Below are positions 10,006 through 16,693 of a stretch of DNA of 64,000 nt, in pieces. The stretch is from Salinivenus lutea. GTDB lineage: Bacteria > Bacteroidota > Rhodothermia > Rhodothermales > Salinibacteraceae. The stretch is from positions 98,300-162,299 of the forward strand of contig NCRC01000005.1 in the NCBI GenBank assembly GCA_002894685.1, in the 5' to 3' direction. The position numbers and the translations under genes are program-made. Below the pieces are notes generated by a model. It ran no database searches, was not told the DNA's origin, and saw only the letters and a program-made list of their open reading frames with translations. How positions within the stretch are numbered: the first letter of the stretch is position 1; every line of letters begins with the position of its first letter.

Positions 10006-10075
10006 TGTCATCCTGAGCGACGGCGAACGATCTCTTCGAAGACGCCAGTCCCCTTCGACGAGGCTCCTCGGGGGG
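10006..10075 (+). repeat. REP-like element (TGTCATCCTGAGCG type)
   Basis: The stretch opens with TGTCATCCTGAGCGACGGCG, followed by ACGATCTCTTCGAAG and CCCCTTCGACGAGGCTCC. It strongly resembles the widely scattered intergenic element whose ends read GTCATCCTGAGCGAAGCGAAGGATC and CTTCGACTCCGCTCAGGATGAC in many unrelated bacteria. Only the left half is well conserved here, so it is probably a decayed copy. No second copy was noticed in the window and no transposase lies nearby. Confidence 0.5.
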
Positions 10076-10293
10076 GCAGAGCGACCTGCCGTAGGATTTT
10101 GAGGTCGCGCGGGCAGGCCAAAAATGAGGGCCGACAGACCAGTAGGGGGGAGAACGGGAAGCGAGGCCACACTTTCCTCCTGTAACTCTTTTGTCGCCTC
10201 CGCCACGCCCTCAGCGTCCACACTCTCGGAGCGTTCGAGTCCGCACCATCCAGGGACCTCGGCTCTTATCCCCCTCCCAATGGTTCCTGCAAT

Positions 10294-10355
10294 ACGAAAT
10301 ACGCAATACGAACTACGCAATACGCAATACGAACTACGCACCACGAACTACGCAG
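10294..10355 (+). repeat. Heptanucleotide repeat array abutting the zwf start
   Basis: Eight consecutive 7-base units, ACGAAAT, ACGCAAT, ACGAACT, ACGCAAT, ACGCAAT, ACGAACT, ACGCACC, ACGAACT, are closed by ACGCAG. This is the same unit number, closing hexamer and total length (62 bases) as the array at 8019-8080. Only three bases separate it from the zwf ATG at 10359, so the array occupies the place where a ribosome binding site should be, and no purine-rich Shine-Dalgarno sequence is present. Confidence 0.85.
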
Positions 10356-10358
10356 CCC

Positions 10359-11846
10359 ATGTCCGAGATTGACCCGCACCTGTTCGTCATCTTCGGGGCC
10401 ACGGGGGATCTCACGAAGCGAAAGCTGATCCCGGCCCTCTTCCACCTGATGGAGGACGCGGACGTGGCCCGGCGCTGCGTCGTGCTGGGCGCGGCCCGGT
10501 CCGACTGGTCCGACGAGCGGTTTCGGGAATCGGCCCGGGAGGCGCTCCTCGACAACGGGTATTCCGAAGAGGCCGTGGCCAAATGGTGCACCCGCAACCT
10601 CTTCTACCAGTGCCTCGGGGAGGGCGGGGACGACTACGAGGCGCTGCGCCGCCGCGTCGATCAGCTGGAGCGCCACCTCGACCTGCCCGGCAACCGCGCC
10701 TTTTACCTTTCGCTCCCGCCGCCCGTCTACGGCCCGGCCATCGACGGGCTCGGCGACGTGGGATTGAACGAGAGCCCGGGCTGGACGCGGGTCGTGGTGG
10801 AGAAGCCGTTTGGGAACGACCTGGCCTCGGCCCAGGCCCTCAACGAGCGGGTGCACCGTCACTTCGATGAGGACCAGGTCTACCGCATCGATCACTACCT
10901 CGGCAAGGAGACGGTGCAGAACCTGATGGCCTTCCGGTTCGGCAACGCGATCTTCGAGTCGATCTGGAATCGGGAGCACATCGAGCGGGTCGAGATCACC
11001 GTTTCGGAGGACCTGGGCGTCGGGGGGCGCGGGGGGTACTACGACCAGTCCGGCCACGTGCGCGACATGGTGCAAAATCATCTCACGCAGCTGCTGACGC
11101 TGGTGGCCATGGAGCCGCCCGCCAGCATGGACGCCAACGCAATCCGGCAGGAGAAGGTGAAGGTGCTCACGTCCGTGCAGCAACCCAATCCCGAGACCGA
11201 CGTGGTCTTCGGGCAGTACGGGGCCGGAACCGTCGATGGCGAGCCGGTGCCCGGCTACCGCGACGAGCCGGACGTGCCGGGCGACTCCGACACCGAGACC
11301 TTTGCCGCGCTGCGCCTCAACGTGGCCAACTGGCGGTGGCAGGGCGTGCCCTTCTACCTGCGGACCGGCAAGCGCCTTCCCACCAAGCTCACCCAGATCG
11401 CCGTTCGTTTTCAGGGGGCGCCCGTGTCGCTCTTTCAGTCCGACGGCCAGCCCTGCATCCCGCAGGACGCCGATTGCGAGGCCCGCTCCAACGAACTGCT
11501 CATCACCCTGCAGCCGAATGAGGGGTTCGACCTGCGCTTCGAGGTGAAGGCGCCGGGGGAAAACGAAAACGGCACGATGGAGCTGGAGACGCAGCAGCTC
11601 AGCTTTTCGTACGCGGACGCCTTCGGCCCCGTGCCCGACGCCTACGAGACGCTTCTTCGCGACATCATTGTGGGCGATCCCACCCTCTTTGTGCGGGCCG
11701 ATGAGGTGGAGGCGTCGTGGCAGCTCTACGCGCCGCTCCTCGACACTGACAAAGCGGTACATCCGTACGAGGCCGGCACTTGGGGGCCCGAGGCGGTCGA
11801 CCGGCTGCTGGAGTCCTGGACCTCAGGGGGACGGTCGGACCCCTGA
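10359..11846 (+). CDS. zwf: Glucose-6-phosphate 1-dehydrogenase
   Basis: The 495-residue enzyme oxidises glucose 6-phosphate to 6-phosphogluconolactone with reduction of NADP, the entry step of the oxidative pentose phosphate pathway. It starts with the coenzyme motif FGATGDLTKRKLIPALF and has the active-site signature RIDHYLGKETVQN near residue 178, with catalytic His-Asp, and VRDMVQNHLTQLL shortly after. The length is normal. I chose the ATG at 10359 because the coenzyme-binding motif begins about 10 residues later, and longer readings run through the repeat array. It is followed by pgl 41 bases later, so the first two steps of the pathway are adjacent. Confidence 0.96.
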   Translation: MSEIDPHLFVIFGATGDLTKRKLIPALFHLMEDADVARRCVVLGAARSDWSDERFRESAREALLDNGYSEEAVAKWCTRNLFYQCLGEGGDDYEALRRRVDQLERHLDLPGNRAFYLSLPPPVYGPAIDGLGDVGLNESPGWTRVVVEKPFGNDLASAQALNERVHRHFDEDQVYRIDHYLGKETVQNLMAFRFGNAIFESIWNREHIERVEITVSEDLGVGGRGGYYDQSGHVRDMVQNHLTQLLTLVAMEPPASMDANAIRQEKVKVLTSVQQPNPETDVVFGQYGAGTVDGEPVPGYRDEPDVPGDSDTETFAALRLNVANWRWQGVPFYLRTGKRLPTKLTQIAVRFQGAPVSLFQSDGQPCIPQDADCEARSNELLITLQPNEGFDLRFEVKAPGENENGTMELETQQLSFSYADAFGPVPDAYETLLRDIIVGDPTLFVRADEVEASWQLYAPLLDTDKAVHPYEAGTWGPEAVDRLLESWTSGGRSDP

Positions 11847-11887
11847 GCGTCTCCCCGGGTCTCGTCCGCGCCCCCGTCCAATGATCG

Positions 11888-12652
11888 ATGACGACTCTGC
11901 GCCCAATGACACCCCCCTCCGACGTTACGACCACCGTCCACCGGCACGCGGACCTGGAGGCGTTGAGCCGCGCCGCCGCCCGGGCCCTCGTGGCCGACAT
12001 CGAGTCGGTTCTGGAGTCCCAGGACCGCTACGCGCTCGCCCTCGCGGGCGGCAGCACGCCCCGACGACTGTACGAACTGCTGGCAGCCGGGACCGAAGGG
12101 GCCCTCCCCTGGCCGCGCATCCATCTCTTTTGGGGGGACGAGCGGTACGTGCCGCCCACCCACCCGGATAGCAACACCCGGCGTGCCCGGCAGGTCCTGA
12201 TCGACGAGATTCCGATTCCGGCCGACAACGTGCATCCCATCCCGACGCAGGGAGACGCCCCGAAGGCCGACGCCGCGGCGTACGAGGACACCCTCCGGCG
12301 GTTCTTTTCGGACGGCCCCCCGACCTTCGACACCGTGCTCCTCGGGCTGGGCAGCGACGGGCACACTGCGTCCCTCTTTCCAGAGACGTCCGTCCTCGCC
12401 GACGACGAGCGCTGGGTTCGGGTTGTGACGGCCCCGCCCCGCCACGACGTGTCGACGCGAATTAGCTGCACACTGCCCGTGCTCAACGGAGCGCGTCGGG
12501 CGATTTTTCTCGCCGCGGGGCCGCGCAAGCGGGCGGCCGTGTACAGGGTCCTCAACGAACGGGACAAGTCGCTTCCGGCGACCCATGTGCAGCCCCGGTC
12601 CCAACTCGACTGGTACCTCGATCGTGCGTGTTGGCCGCCCAAGCACGACTGA
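11888..12652 (+). CDS. pgl: 6-phosphogluconolactonase
   Basis: The predicted 254-residue protein hydrolyses the lactone made by Zwf. It belongs to the NagB/DevB-type family: LAGGSTPRRLYELLA (phosphate-binding) near residue 52, HLFWGDERYVPPTHPDSN and GLGSDGHTASLFP with the catalytic His. Length is typical. The start at 11888 gives nine residues before a second in-frame ATG at 11906; either could be used. It closes the pentose phosphate block, and the next gene is about 300 bases away. Confidence 0.94.
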   Translation: MTTLRPMTPPSDVTTTVHRHADLEALSRAAARALVADIESVLESQDRYALALAGGSTPRRLYELLAAGTEGALPWPRIHLFWGDERYVPPTHPDSNTRRARQVLIDEIPIPADNVHPIPTQGDAPKADAAAYEDTLRRFFSDGPPTFDTVLLGLGSDGHTASLFPETSVLADDERWVRVVTAPPRHDVSTRISCTLPVLNGARRAIFLAAGPRKRAAVYRVLNERDKSLPATHVQPRSQLDWYLDRACWPPKHD

Positions 12653-12884
12653 TCCCAACGGCGCGGGAGCGGGCGATCTTGTGGTGTCGCCTCCGCTGTC
12701 GCCCCCCTGTCCAATCTACCTGTTCTTCCGGCACCGAATGGCGGGAGGGGCCCCTCATCGGCCCCGGCTGTCTGACTAGCGAGGGCAGGTCTTCGTGGAG
12801 AGGGCAGAGGAGAACGTCCCGACGGAGGAGAGGGATACACGCGATTCCCCCGGGTTTGTGAATATTGCGGGCGACGCGGAACGC
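12653..12884 (+). other. Non-coding gap before the mercury island
   Basis: With the operator region at 12885-12918 this gap spans 298 bases. It contains GC-rich, partly palindromic sequence such as GGGGCCCC near 12750, but no convincing gene or terminator with a T-run. It separates the pentose phosphate operon from the metal-resistance genes. Confidence 0.5.
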
Positions 12885-12900
12885 TGTACCATACTACAGC
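12885..12900 (+). promoter_or_regulatory. MerR-type operator dyad
   Basis: CTGTACCATACTACAG is a perfect inverted repeat of CTGTA arms around six bases. On the opposite strand it reads CTGTAGTATGGTACAG, close to the dyads I recall for MerR operators of Gram-positive mercury operons (GTGTACTATGGTACAG). It lies 50 bases before the first gene of an operon that encodes a MerR with the mercury-binding cysteines. I infer that MerR binds here and controls its own operon. Confidence 0.6.
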
Positions 12901-12905
12901 CCGTG

Positions 12906-12918
12906 GTAGGTCCTACCT
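12906..12918 (+). promoter_or_regulatory. Perfect 13-bp palindrome in the mer leader
   Basis: GGTAGGTCCTACC has six-base arms around a single T. It sits five bases downstream of the MerR-type dyad and 32 bases before the first ATG. It could be a second protein-binding site or part of the core promoter. I cannot assign a regulator to it. Confidence 0.4.
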
Positions 12919-12950
12919 GCAACATTTCTTCCCAAAACGAGGCACCTGCT

Positions 12951-13217
12951 ATGTCTAAATCCCGAACCGTTGAGGTCTTCACGGCGAACTGCCCGCTCTG
13001 CAGCGACGTGGTCGACACGGTGCGCGACATGGCCTGCGACTCGTGCAAGGTGCGTGTCGTGAGTCTACAGGACGAGTCCGGCGTGCAGCGGGCCCGCGAG
13101 GTGGGCGTTCAGTCCGTTCCGGCCGTCGCCATCAATGGAACGCTGGCGTCGTGCTGTCAGGGCCGGGGCGTGCCTCGGGAGGCCCTCCGGGAGGCGGGGG
13201 TCGGCGTGCCGATCTAG
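12951..13217 (+). CDS. Small thioredoxin/glutaredoxin-fold protein of the mer operon
   Basis: The 88-residue protein begins with VEVFTANCPLCSDVV, a CPLC redox pair near residues 14-17 in the thioredoxin-fold position, and has VQSVPAVAINGTLASCC, with the cis-Pro typical of the fold. Extra cysteines (MACDSC in the middle and a CC pair near the C-terminus) make it unusually thiol-rich for its size. Such proteins travel with mer and ars genes. A role in delivering Hg(II) or in thiol reduction is inferred from the merR, merT-merP neighbours downstream. The ATG at 12951 was chosen because the fold begins at once and the operator lies just upstream. Confidence 0.8.
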   Translation: MSKSRTVEVFTANCPLCSDVVDTVRDMACDSCKVRVVSLQDESGVQRAREVGVQSVPAVAINGTLASCCQGRGVPREALREAGVGVPI

Positions 13218-13275
13218 AACCAACGATTCCACTGCTCGCGCCCCCCTTCGCGAGACACACGTCCAATAGCAGCGG

Positions 13276-13731
13276 ATGCCCATGGATGACATGACCCGGA
13301 GTGAGATCGCCGAGCGCGTCGGTGTCAACCCCGAAACCCTCCGCTACTACGAGCGCAGAGAGCTCATTCCGACGCCTCCACGATCGGACGGCGGCTTTCG
13401 GCTCTACGACGAGCGCTACGTCGACCGTCTCCGCTTCATCCGGCGGGCCAAGGAGCTTGGGTTCACGCTTGCGGAGATTCAAGGTCTTCTGGAGCTGCGT
13501 GTTGACGACGAGGCGACCTGCCGGGATGTGCGGGCTCAGGCTGAGGAGAAGATCGGGGAGGTGGAGGCAAAGATCGAAGACCTGAAGCGGATTCGAGACG
13601 CCCTGACGACACTGGCCGAGGCCTGCCGAGATCGGGTCGGCCCGACGAGCGAGTGCCCGATCCTTGAGGCACTGGAGGACGAGTCGGGATCAGGCGACGT
13701 CTCCGCGCCCCCACTGCTTTCGGGGGAGTAG
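13276..13731 (+). CDS. merR: MerR-family mercury-responsive regulator
   Basis: The 151-residue regulator has a winged helix at the N-terminus (GVNPETLRYYERREL near residues 16-30, then GGFRLYDERYVDRLRFI), a dimerisation helix and a C-terminal metal loop. Cysteines stand at about 82, 117 and 127; mercury MerR proteins use Cys82, Cys117 and Cys126, so the spacing is nearly identical and points to Hg(II) rather than Cu or Zn. It is the second gene of the operon and should act at the dyad at 12885-12900, twisting the promoter when metal is bound. In-frame ATGs at 13282 and 13291 are alternative starts. Confidence 0.88.
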   Translation: MPMDDMTRSEIAERVGVNPETLRYYERRELIPTPPRSDGGFRLYDERYVDRLRFIRRAKELGFTLAEIQGLLELRVDDEATCRDVRAQAEEKIGEVEAKIEDLKRIRDALTTLAEACRDRVGPTSECPILEALEDESGSGDVSAPPLLSGE

Positions 13732-13796
13732 TCGAGGGGAACTGGGCCCTCGATGCGCTTCCTCTTTTAAAAAACGAACCGTTCACCGTGATTGCC

Positions 13797-14450
13797 ATGA
13801 GCACGCAGAGATCTTCGAAGTCCGGAACGAACTGGAGCCTGGGCGCGGCGATCGGTGCGGCGGTGGCGGCCTCGGCCTGCTGCACGATTCCCCTCGCGCT
13901 CGTAAGTCTCGGCGTCGGCGGGGCGTGGATCGGCAGCCTGACGGCGCTGGCCCCATATCGCTGGATCTTCGTAACGCTCGCCATCGGGACCCTCGCCTAC
14001 GCGGGATACAATGAGTGGCACCTCAGCCGGCGGCCCGACTGTGACTGCGAGACCATCTTTTCCTCAACGACCCGCCGCTCGCTGCTGGGCGTGGGGGGAT
14101 TGGCCGTGCTGGCCCTCGTCGTGAGCCCGTGGCTGTTCGGCCTCTCGCCCGGCAGCGCGACACAGACAGCTCAGTCCGCCGGGGCAGGCGCGCAGGACGG
14201 ATCGGGCGCGGCGGCCACGCCCGCGTCGTTTCAGCAAGTCGTCCTGAGCGTCGACGGGATGACGTGCGTGGCGTGCCCCAAGACCGTGACAGCGGCGCTT
14301 GAGGGCGTCGATGGTGTCTACGGCGCCGAGGCGACCTTTGCGCCTCCCGAGGCTGTAATCCGCTTCGATCCGGAGACGGTCTCGGTCGAGGACCTTACGA
14401 GCGCCACCGAAGGAGCCGGCTTTCCCTCTCGCCTAAAATCGTCCCCATAG
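13797..14450 (+). CDS. MerT-MerP fusion mercuric ion transporter
   Basis: This 217-residue protein joins the two mercury import proteins into one chain. Residues about 10-115 are MerT-like: a first membrane helix with the vicinal Cys pair at 28-29, a second helix, a cytoplasmic loop with Cys82 and Cys84 (CDCE) and a third helix. After an Ala/Gly-rich linker (about 118-144), residues 147-215 form a MerP-like heavy-metal-associated domain with GMTCVACPKTV at 154-164. In classical operons MerP is a separate periplasmic carrier that hands Hg(II) to MerT; here the carrier is tethered. A GTG at 13788 would add three residues. It follows merR by 65 bases and abuts the GDCCVxC gene. Confidence 0.88.
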   Translation: MSTQRSSKSGTNWSLGAAIGAAVAASACCTIPLALVSLGVGGAWIGSLTALAPYRWIFVTLAIGTLAYAGYNEWHLSRRPDCDCETIFSSTTRRSLLGVGGLAVLALVVSPWLFGLSPGSATQTAQSAGAGAQDGSGAAATPASFQQVVLSVDGMTCVACPKTVTAALEGVDGVYGAEATFAPPEAVIRFDPETVSVEDLTSATEGAGFPSRLKSSP

Positions 14451-14453
14451 CCG

Positions 14454-14672
14454 ATGCCCACCGTCCAGCTCACATCGACGATCACGTGTCCCCACTGCGA
14501 GACGCAGACAACGGCGGAAATGCCGACGGAGAGGTGCCAGTTCTTTTGGGACTGCCCATCGTGCGGGGCGGTGGTTCGGGCGAAGCCCGGCGACTGCTGC
14601 GTCTTCTGTTCGTACGGAAGCACGCCCTGCCCGCCGGTGCAGAGGGAGGGAGGCCCGGCGTGTTGTTCGTGA
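14454..14672 (+). CDS. GDCCVxC-type small cysteine-rich protein
   Basis: The 72-residue protein has a zinc-ribbon-like half, CPHC near residue 12 and CPSCG near 34, followed by KPGDCCVFCSYGSTPCPPVQ and a terminal CC pair. This matches the family known as GDCCVxC proteins, some of which are selenoproteins and which occur next to mercury and other heavy-metal genes. It starts three bases after merT-merP and is surely translated with it. Eleven cysteines in 72 residues suggest metal or metal-thiolate binding; the biochemical role is not known to me. Confidence 0.85.
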   Translation: MPTVQLTSTITCPHCETQTTAEMPTERCQFFWDCPSCGAVVRAKPGDCCVFCSYGSTPCPPVQREGGPACCS

Positions 14673-14711
14673 AGCGTGATGGCGGCGGAGGCGTGCTGGG
14701 AGGCGCTCGGG

Positions 14712-15812
14712 TCAATGCGGCCCACGGCGGGGCGGCGGGGCCTCAAACTCGTACGTGTCCGTCTCAATCATCCGGAGAATCTGGCCGATGCTCGGCCGGT
14801 CCCCCCAGTACGTCCCAAAATGGGCCAGCCGGACGATGCCCTCGGGGTCGATGATGATAGTGGCGGGCCGGTTGACGTACTCGGAGTGCACCGCGTACTG
14901 CCACGGATCGATGCCGTACCGGGCGCCGATGGTCGCGGCCCGATCGATCAGGTGCGGCCACCAGATGCCGTCGGGATAGAGGTCATGGGGATGCTCCGAC
15001 GGCAGATTCTCGGCAAACCAGTAGTCCGGTCGAAATTCTTGGCCGACCATGAGTCGGGAGCGGTAGCGGTCGTGGCACTCCAGGGTGGCGACCGCCACGT
15101 CCAGGTCGCGGAAGCGCTCCTGGCGCTTGATGAGGCTGTAAAACTCCTTATGGCACACCGGGCACCAGTCGGCAAAGACCCAGATTAGCACGACGGTCTT
15201 CTCGCCAAGGACGCTGGATAGGGCCCATTCGTCTCCGCCTGTGTCCGCAAGCGTGAACGGAGGGGCCGAATCGCCTTCCTGCACCCGCCCGAAGGACGAT
15301 TCCTCGAGGGCGGCGAACTGCTCCGCCACGGCCGGCTCGACGGGCGCATTCTTCTGAATGCGATCGAGGGCGACCGCGCACTGGTGCCGCACATCGGCGT
15401 GGTCGTCCGTCTCCAGCGGGACGGCGACCGTGTCGGGCGGGGCCCCGATCTGTCCGAGCGCAATCGCCGCCTGGGAGCGGACCACCGGATCGGGGTCGTC
15501 CCGGAGGCGACGACTCAGTGCCTCGACGGCCGCTTCCGCCCGAAGGACGCCGAGCGCCATTGCGGCTATCTGCCGGACGTGTTTGTTCTCGTGGTCCAGC
15601 ACTTCGCGGACGGCGGCGGGCGCCTCCATGCCGAGTCGCACGAGGTCGCGCACCGCGAGGGTGCGCACACGCCCGTCCTCACTCCGGAGGTCAGAGACGC
15701 CGTCGGTCTCCGTCTCGGGGTCGACGGTAAATCCGTTGTCGACGGGGGCGAATGCGTGGCGCGCGACTCGCTCGGCAATTGCCTGGGCAGACGGGGCGGA
15801 ATCTGTGTTCAT
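14712..15812 (-). CDS. HEAT-repeat/redoxin fusion protein
   Basis: The 366-residue protein has an N-terminal alpha-helical half (about residues 40-155) with HEAT-like units such as HVRQIAAMALGVL, VVRSQAAIALGQIG and DVRHQCAVALDRI. The C-terminal half (about 175-350) is an AhpC/TSA or TlpA-type redoxin fold with WVFADWCPVCHKEF (CPVC at 217-220) and PATIIIDPEGIVRLAHFG. There is no signal peptide, so it is probably cytoplasmic. The HEAT part may dock the redoxin to a partner. It is convergent with the mercury operon and downstream of doxX on the same strand, which suggests a thiol-redox function linked to metal stress; that link is inference. Confidence 0.8.
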   Translation of the reverse strand: MNTDSAPSAQAIAERVARHAFAPVDNGFTVDPETETDGVSDLRSEDGRVRTLAVRDLVRLGMEAPAAVREVLDHENKHVRQIAAMALGVLRAEAAVEALSRRLRDDPDPVVRSQAAIALGQIGAPPDTVAVPLETDDHADVRHQCAVALDRIQKNAPVEPAVAEQFAALEESSFGRVQEGDSAPPFTLADTGGDEWALSSVLGEKTVVLIWVFADWCPVCHKEFYSLIKRQERFRDLDVAVATLECHDRYRSRLMVGQEFRPDYWFAENLPSEHPHDLYPDGIWWPHLIDRAATIGARYGIDPWQYAVHSEYVNRPATIIIDPEGIVRLAHFGTYWGDRPSIGQILRMIETDTYEFEAPPPRRGPH

Positions 15813-15975
15813 ACGGCTCCTGTGGTGTCGGTGGAGGGGAAATCGGGGCGTCCGTATGGTTCACCCGCGGCCCGTTCCGTCTGTTCTGTGCCGGTGCGAC
15901 GAGGGAGGGGTCCGGAAGGGGACCCCGTCCAAGGGCAAAGCGCAGGAAGGCAGAGGGGCCGCACAGAACGCATTG

Positions 15976-16003
15976 GACTGGGGGCGTTCGCCAGTCCCCA
16001 GTC
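15976..16003 (-). terminator. Hairpin downstream of doxX
   Basis: GACTGGGG at 15976-15983 pairs with CCCCAGTC at 15996-16003, and the loop contains a second dyad, GGCGTTCGCC. It lies about 30 bases past the doxX stop codon on the minus strand and before the HEAT-redoxin gene. There is no T-run, so termination is uncertain. Confidence 0.4.
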
Positions 16004-16034
16004 GGACGGTGCGACTGCGCTCCGGAGCATTCAT

Positions 16035-16445
16035 CTACTCCCGGGCGGTCCCGCTGGAGTTGCCCACGACGAGGAAGTAGAGGGCAATCATCAGCAGGGT
16101 GAACTGAAATTCCATGCCTCTTCCCATGTTGCCTGATCCCATGTTGACGGAGTTCCACCCGTGCTGAAGGTGGACCATGAAGATGGCCCCCAGCATGATG
16201 GGGACAATGAGGAGCCCGCCCAGGCGGGTCATCCAATCCCAGCCGGCGCCGCCAAGCAGCACGAACAGGCCGCCGATGGTCTCAAGCGCGGCCAGGAGGC
16301 CGACCATAAAGACGGGCATTCCCATCATCTCGGCCATGCCGCCGAGGACGGGGAACTTGGTGAGGCCGTGGTAGAGAAACACACTTCCCAGGGCCAGGCG
16401 CAAAAACCAGTGGCCGTACGGAGACAACGCTCGAAGTTGATTCAT
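16035..16445 (-). CDS. DoxX-family membrane protein
   Basis: The 136-residue protein has four hydrophobic segments (about 10-28, 45-65, 68-90 and 110-130) and the DoxX signature start WFLRLALGSVFLYHGLTKF. DoxX-like proteins are small integral membrane proteins linked in some organisms to quinone or thiosulfate oxidation and to thiol-redox homeostasis; a specific reaction cannot be assigned. The ATG at 16445 starts just before the first helix; the longer frame adds 21 residues without features. It is divergent from the MerA-like flavoprotein over a 248-base shared upstream region, and in line with the HEAT-redoxin gene. Confidence 0.85.
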   Translation of the reverse strand: MNQLRALSPYGHWFLRLALGSVFLYHGLTKFPVLGGMAEMMGMPVFMVGLLAALETIGGLFVLLGGAGWDWMTRLGGLLIVPIMLGAIFMVHLQHGWNSVNMGSGNMGRGMEFQFTLLMIALYFLVVGNSSGTARE

Positions 16446-16693
16446 GGACGTATTCCGGGTTGAGTGAAGAAAAGCACTGAAGGCAGTCCGGCGTAACGAT
16501 ATTCTCACGTCATTTTGTCGCCCCTCTTTGTACCACTGCCTCTACATTCGTTACTTCCCCCTTCCGCCGGCTCCACGACGGTCGTTCGGGGGCACCACTC
16601 GCGCTCCGTAACGATGTCGCCTCCGAGGCACGAAAAGAGGGAAGAAGTCCGGGACATTCTCACAGCGCTCCATCACGTCCAATTCTGCAACGC
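16446..16693. promoter_or_regulatory. Shared upstream region of doxX and the MerA-like gene
   Basis: These 248 bases separate two divergent genes and must hold both promoters. CGTAACGAT occurs twice in the same orientation, at 16492-16500 and 16607-16615, and TTCGTTAC near 16548 is its partial complement. These may be binding sites, but the repeats are short and I cannot name a regulator. Confidence 0.35.

Larger units (their letters stand above)
9924..10358 (+). other. 435-base gap between gnd and zwf
   Basis: No credible gene was found. The gap holds a REP-like imperfect palindrome at about 10006-10075 and ends with the heptamer array at 10294-10355. The remaining bases (9924-10005 and 10076-10293) show no clear promoter, terminator or RNA gene that I can support. 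Confidence 0.6.

Noticed and set aside
7967..10355. The heptamer arrays as a CRISPR array
   Set aside because: Units are 7 bases and contiguous, without the 25-40-base repeats and unique spacers of CRISPR, and no cas gene lies in the window.
16492..16615. CGTAACGAT direct repeats as a defined operator
   Set aside because: Nine bases repeated twice at 115-base distance is weak evidence in a gap of this size; noted only as a possible site.
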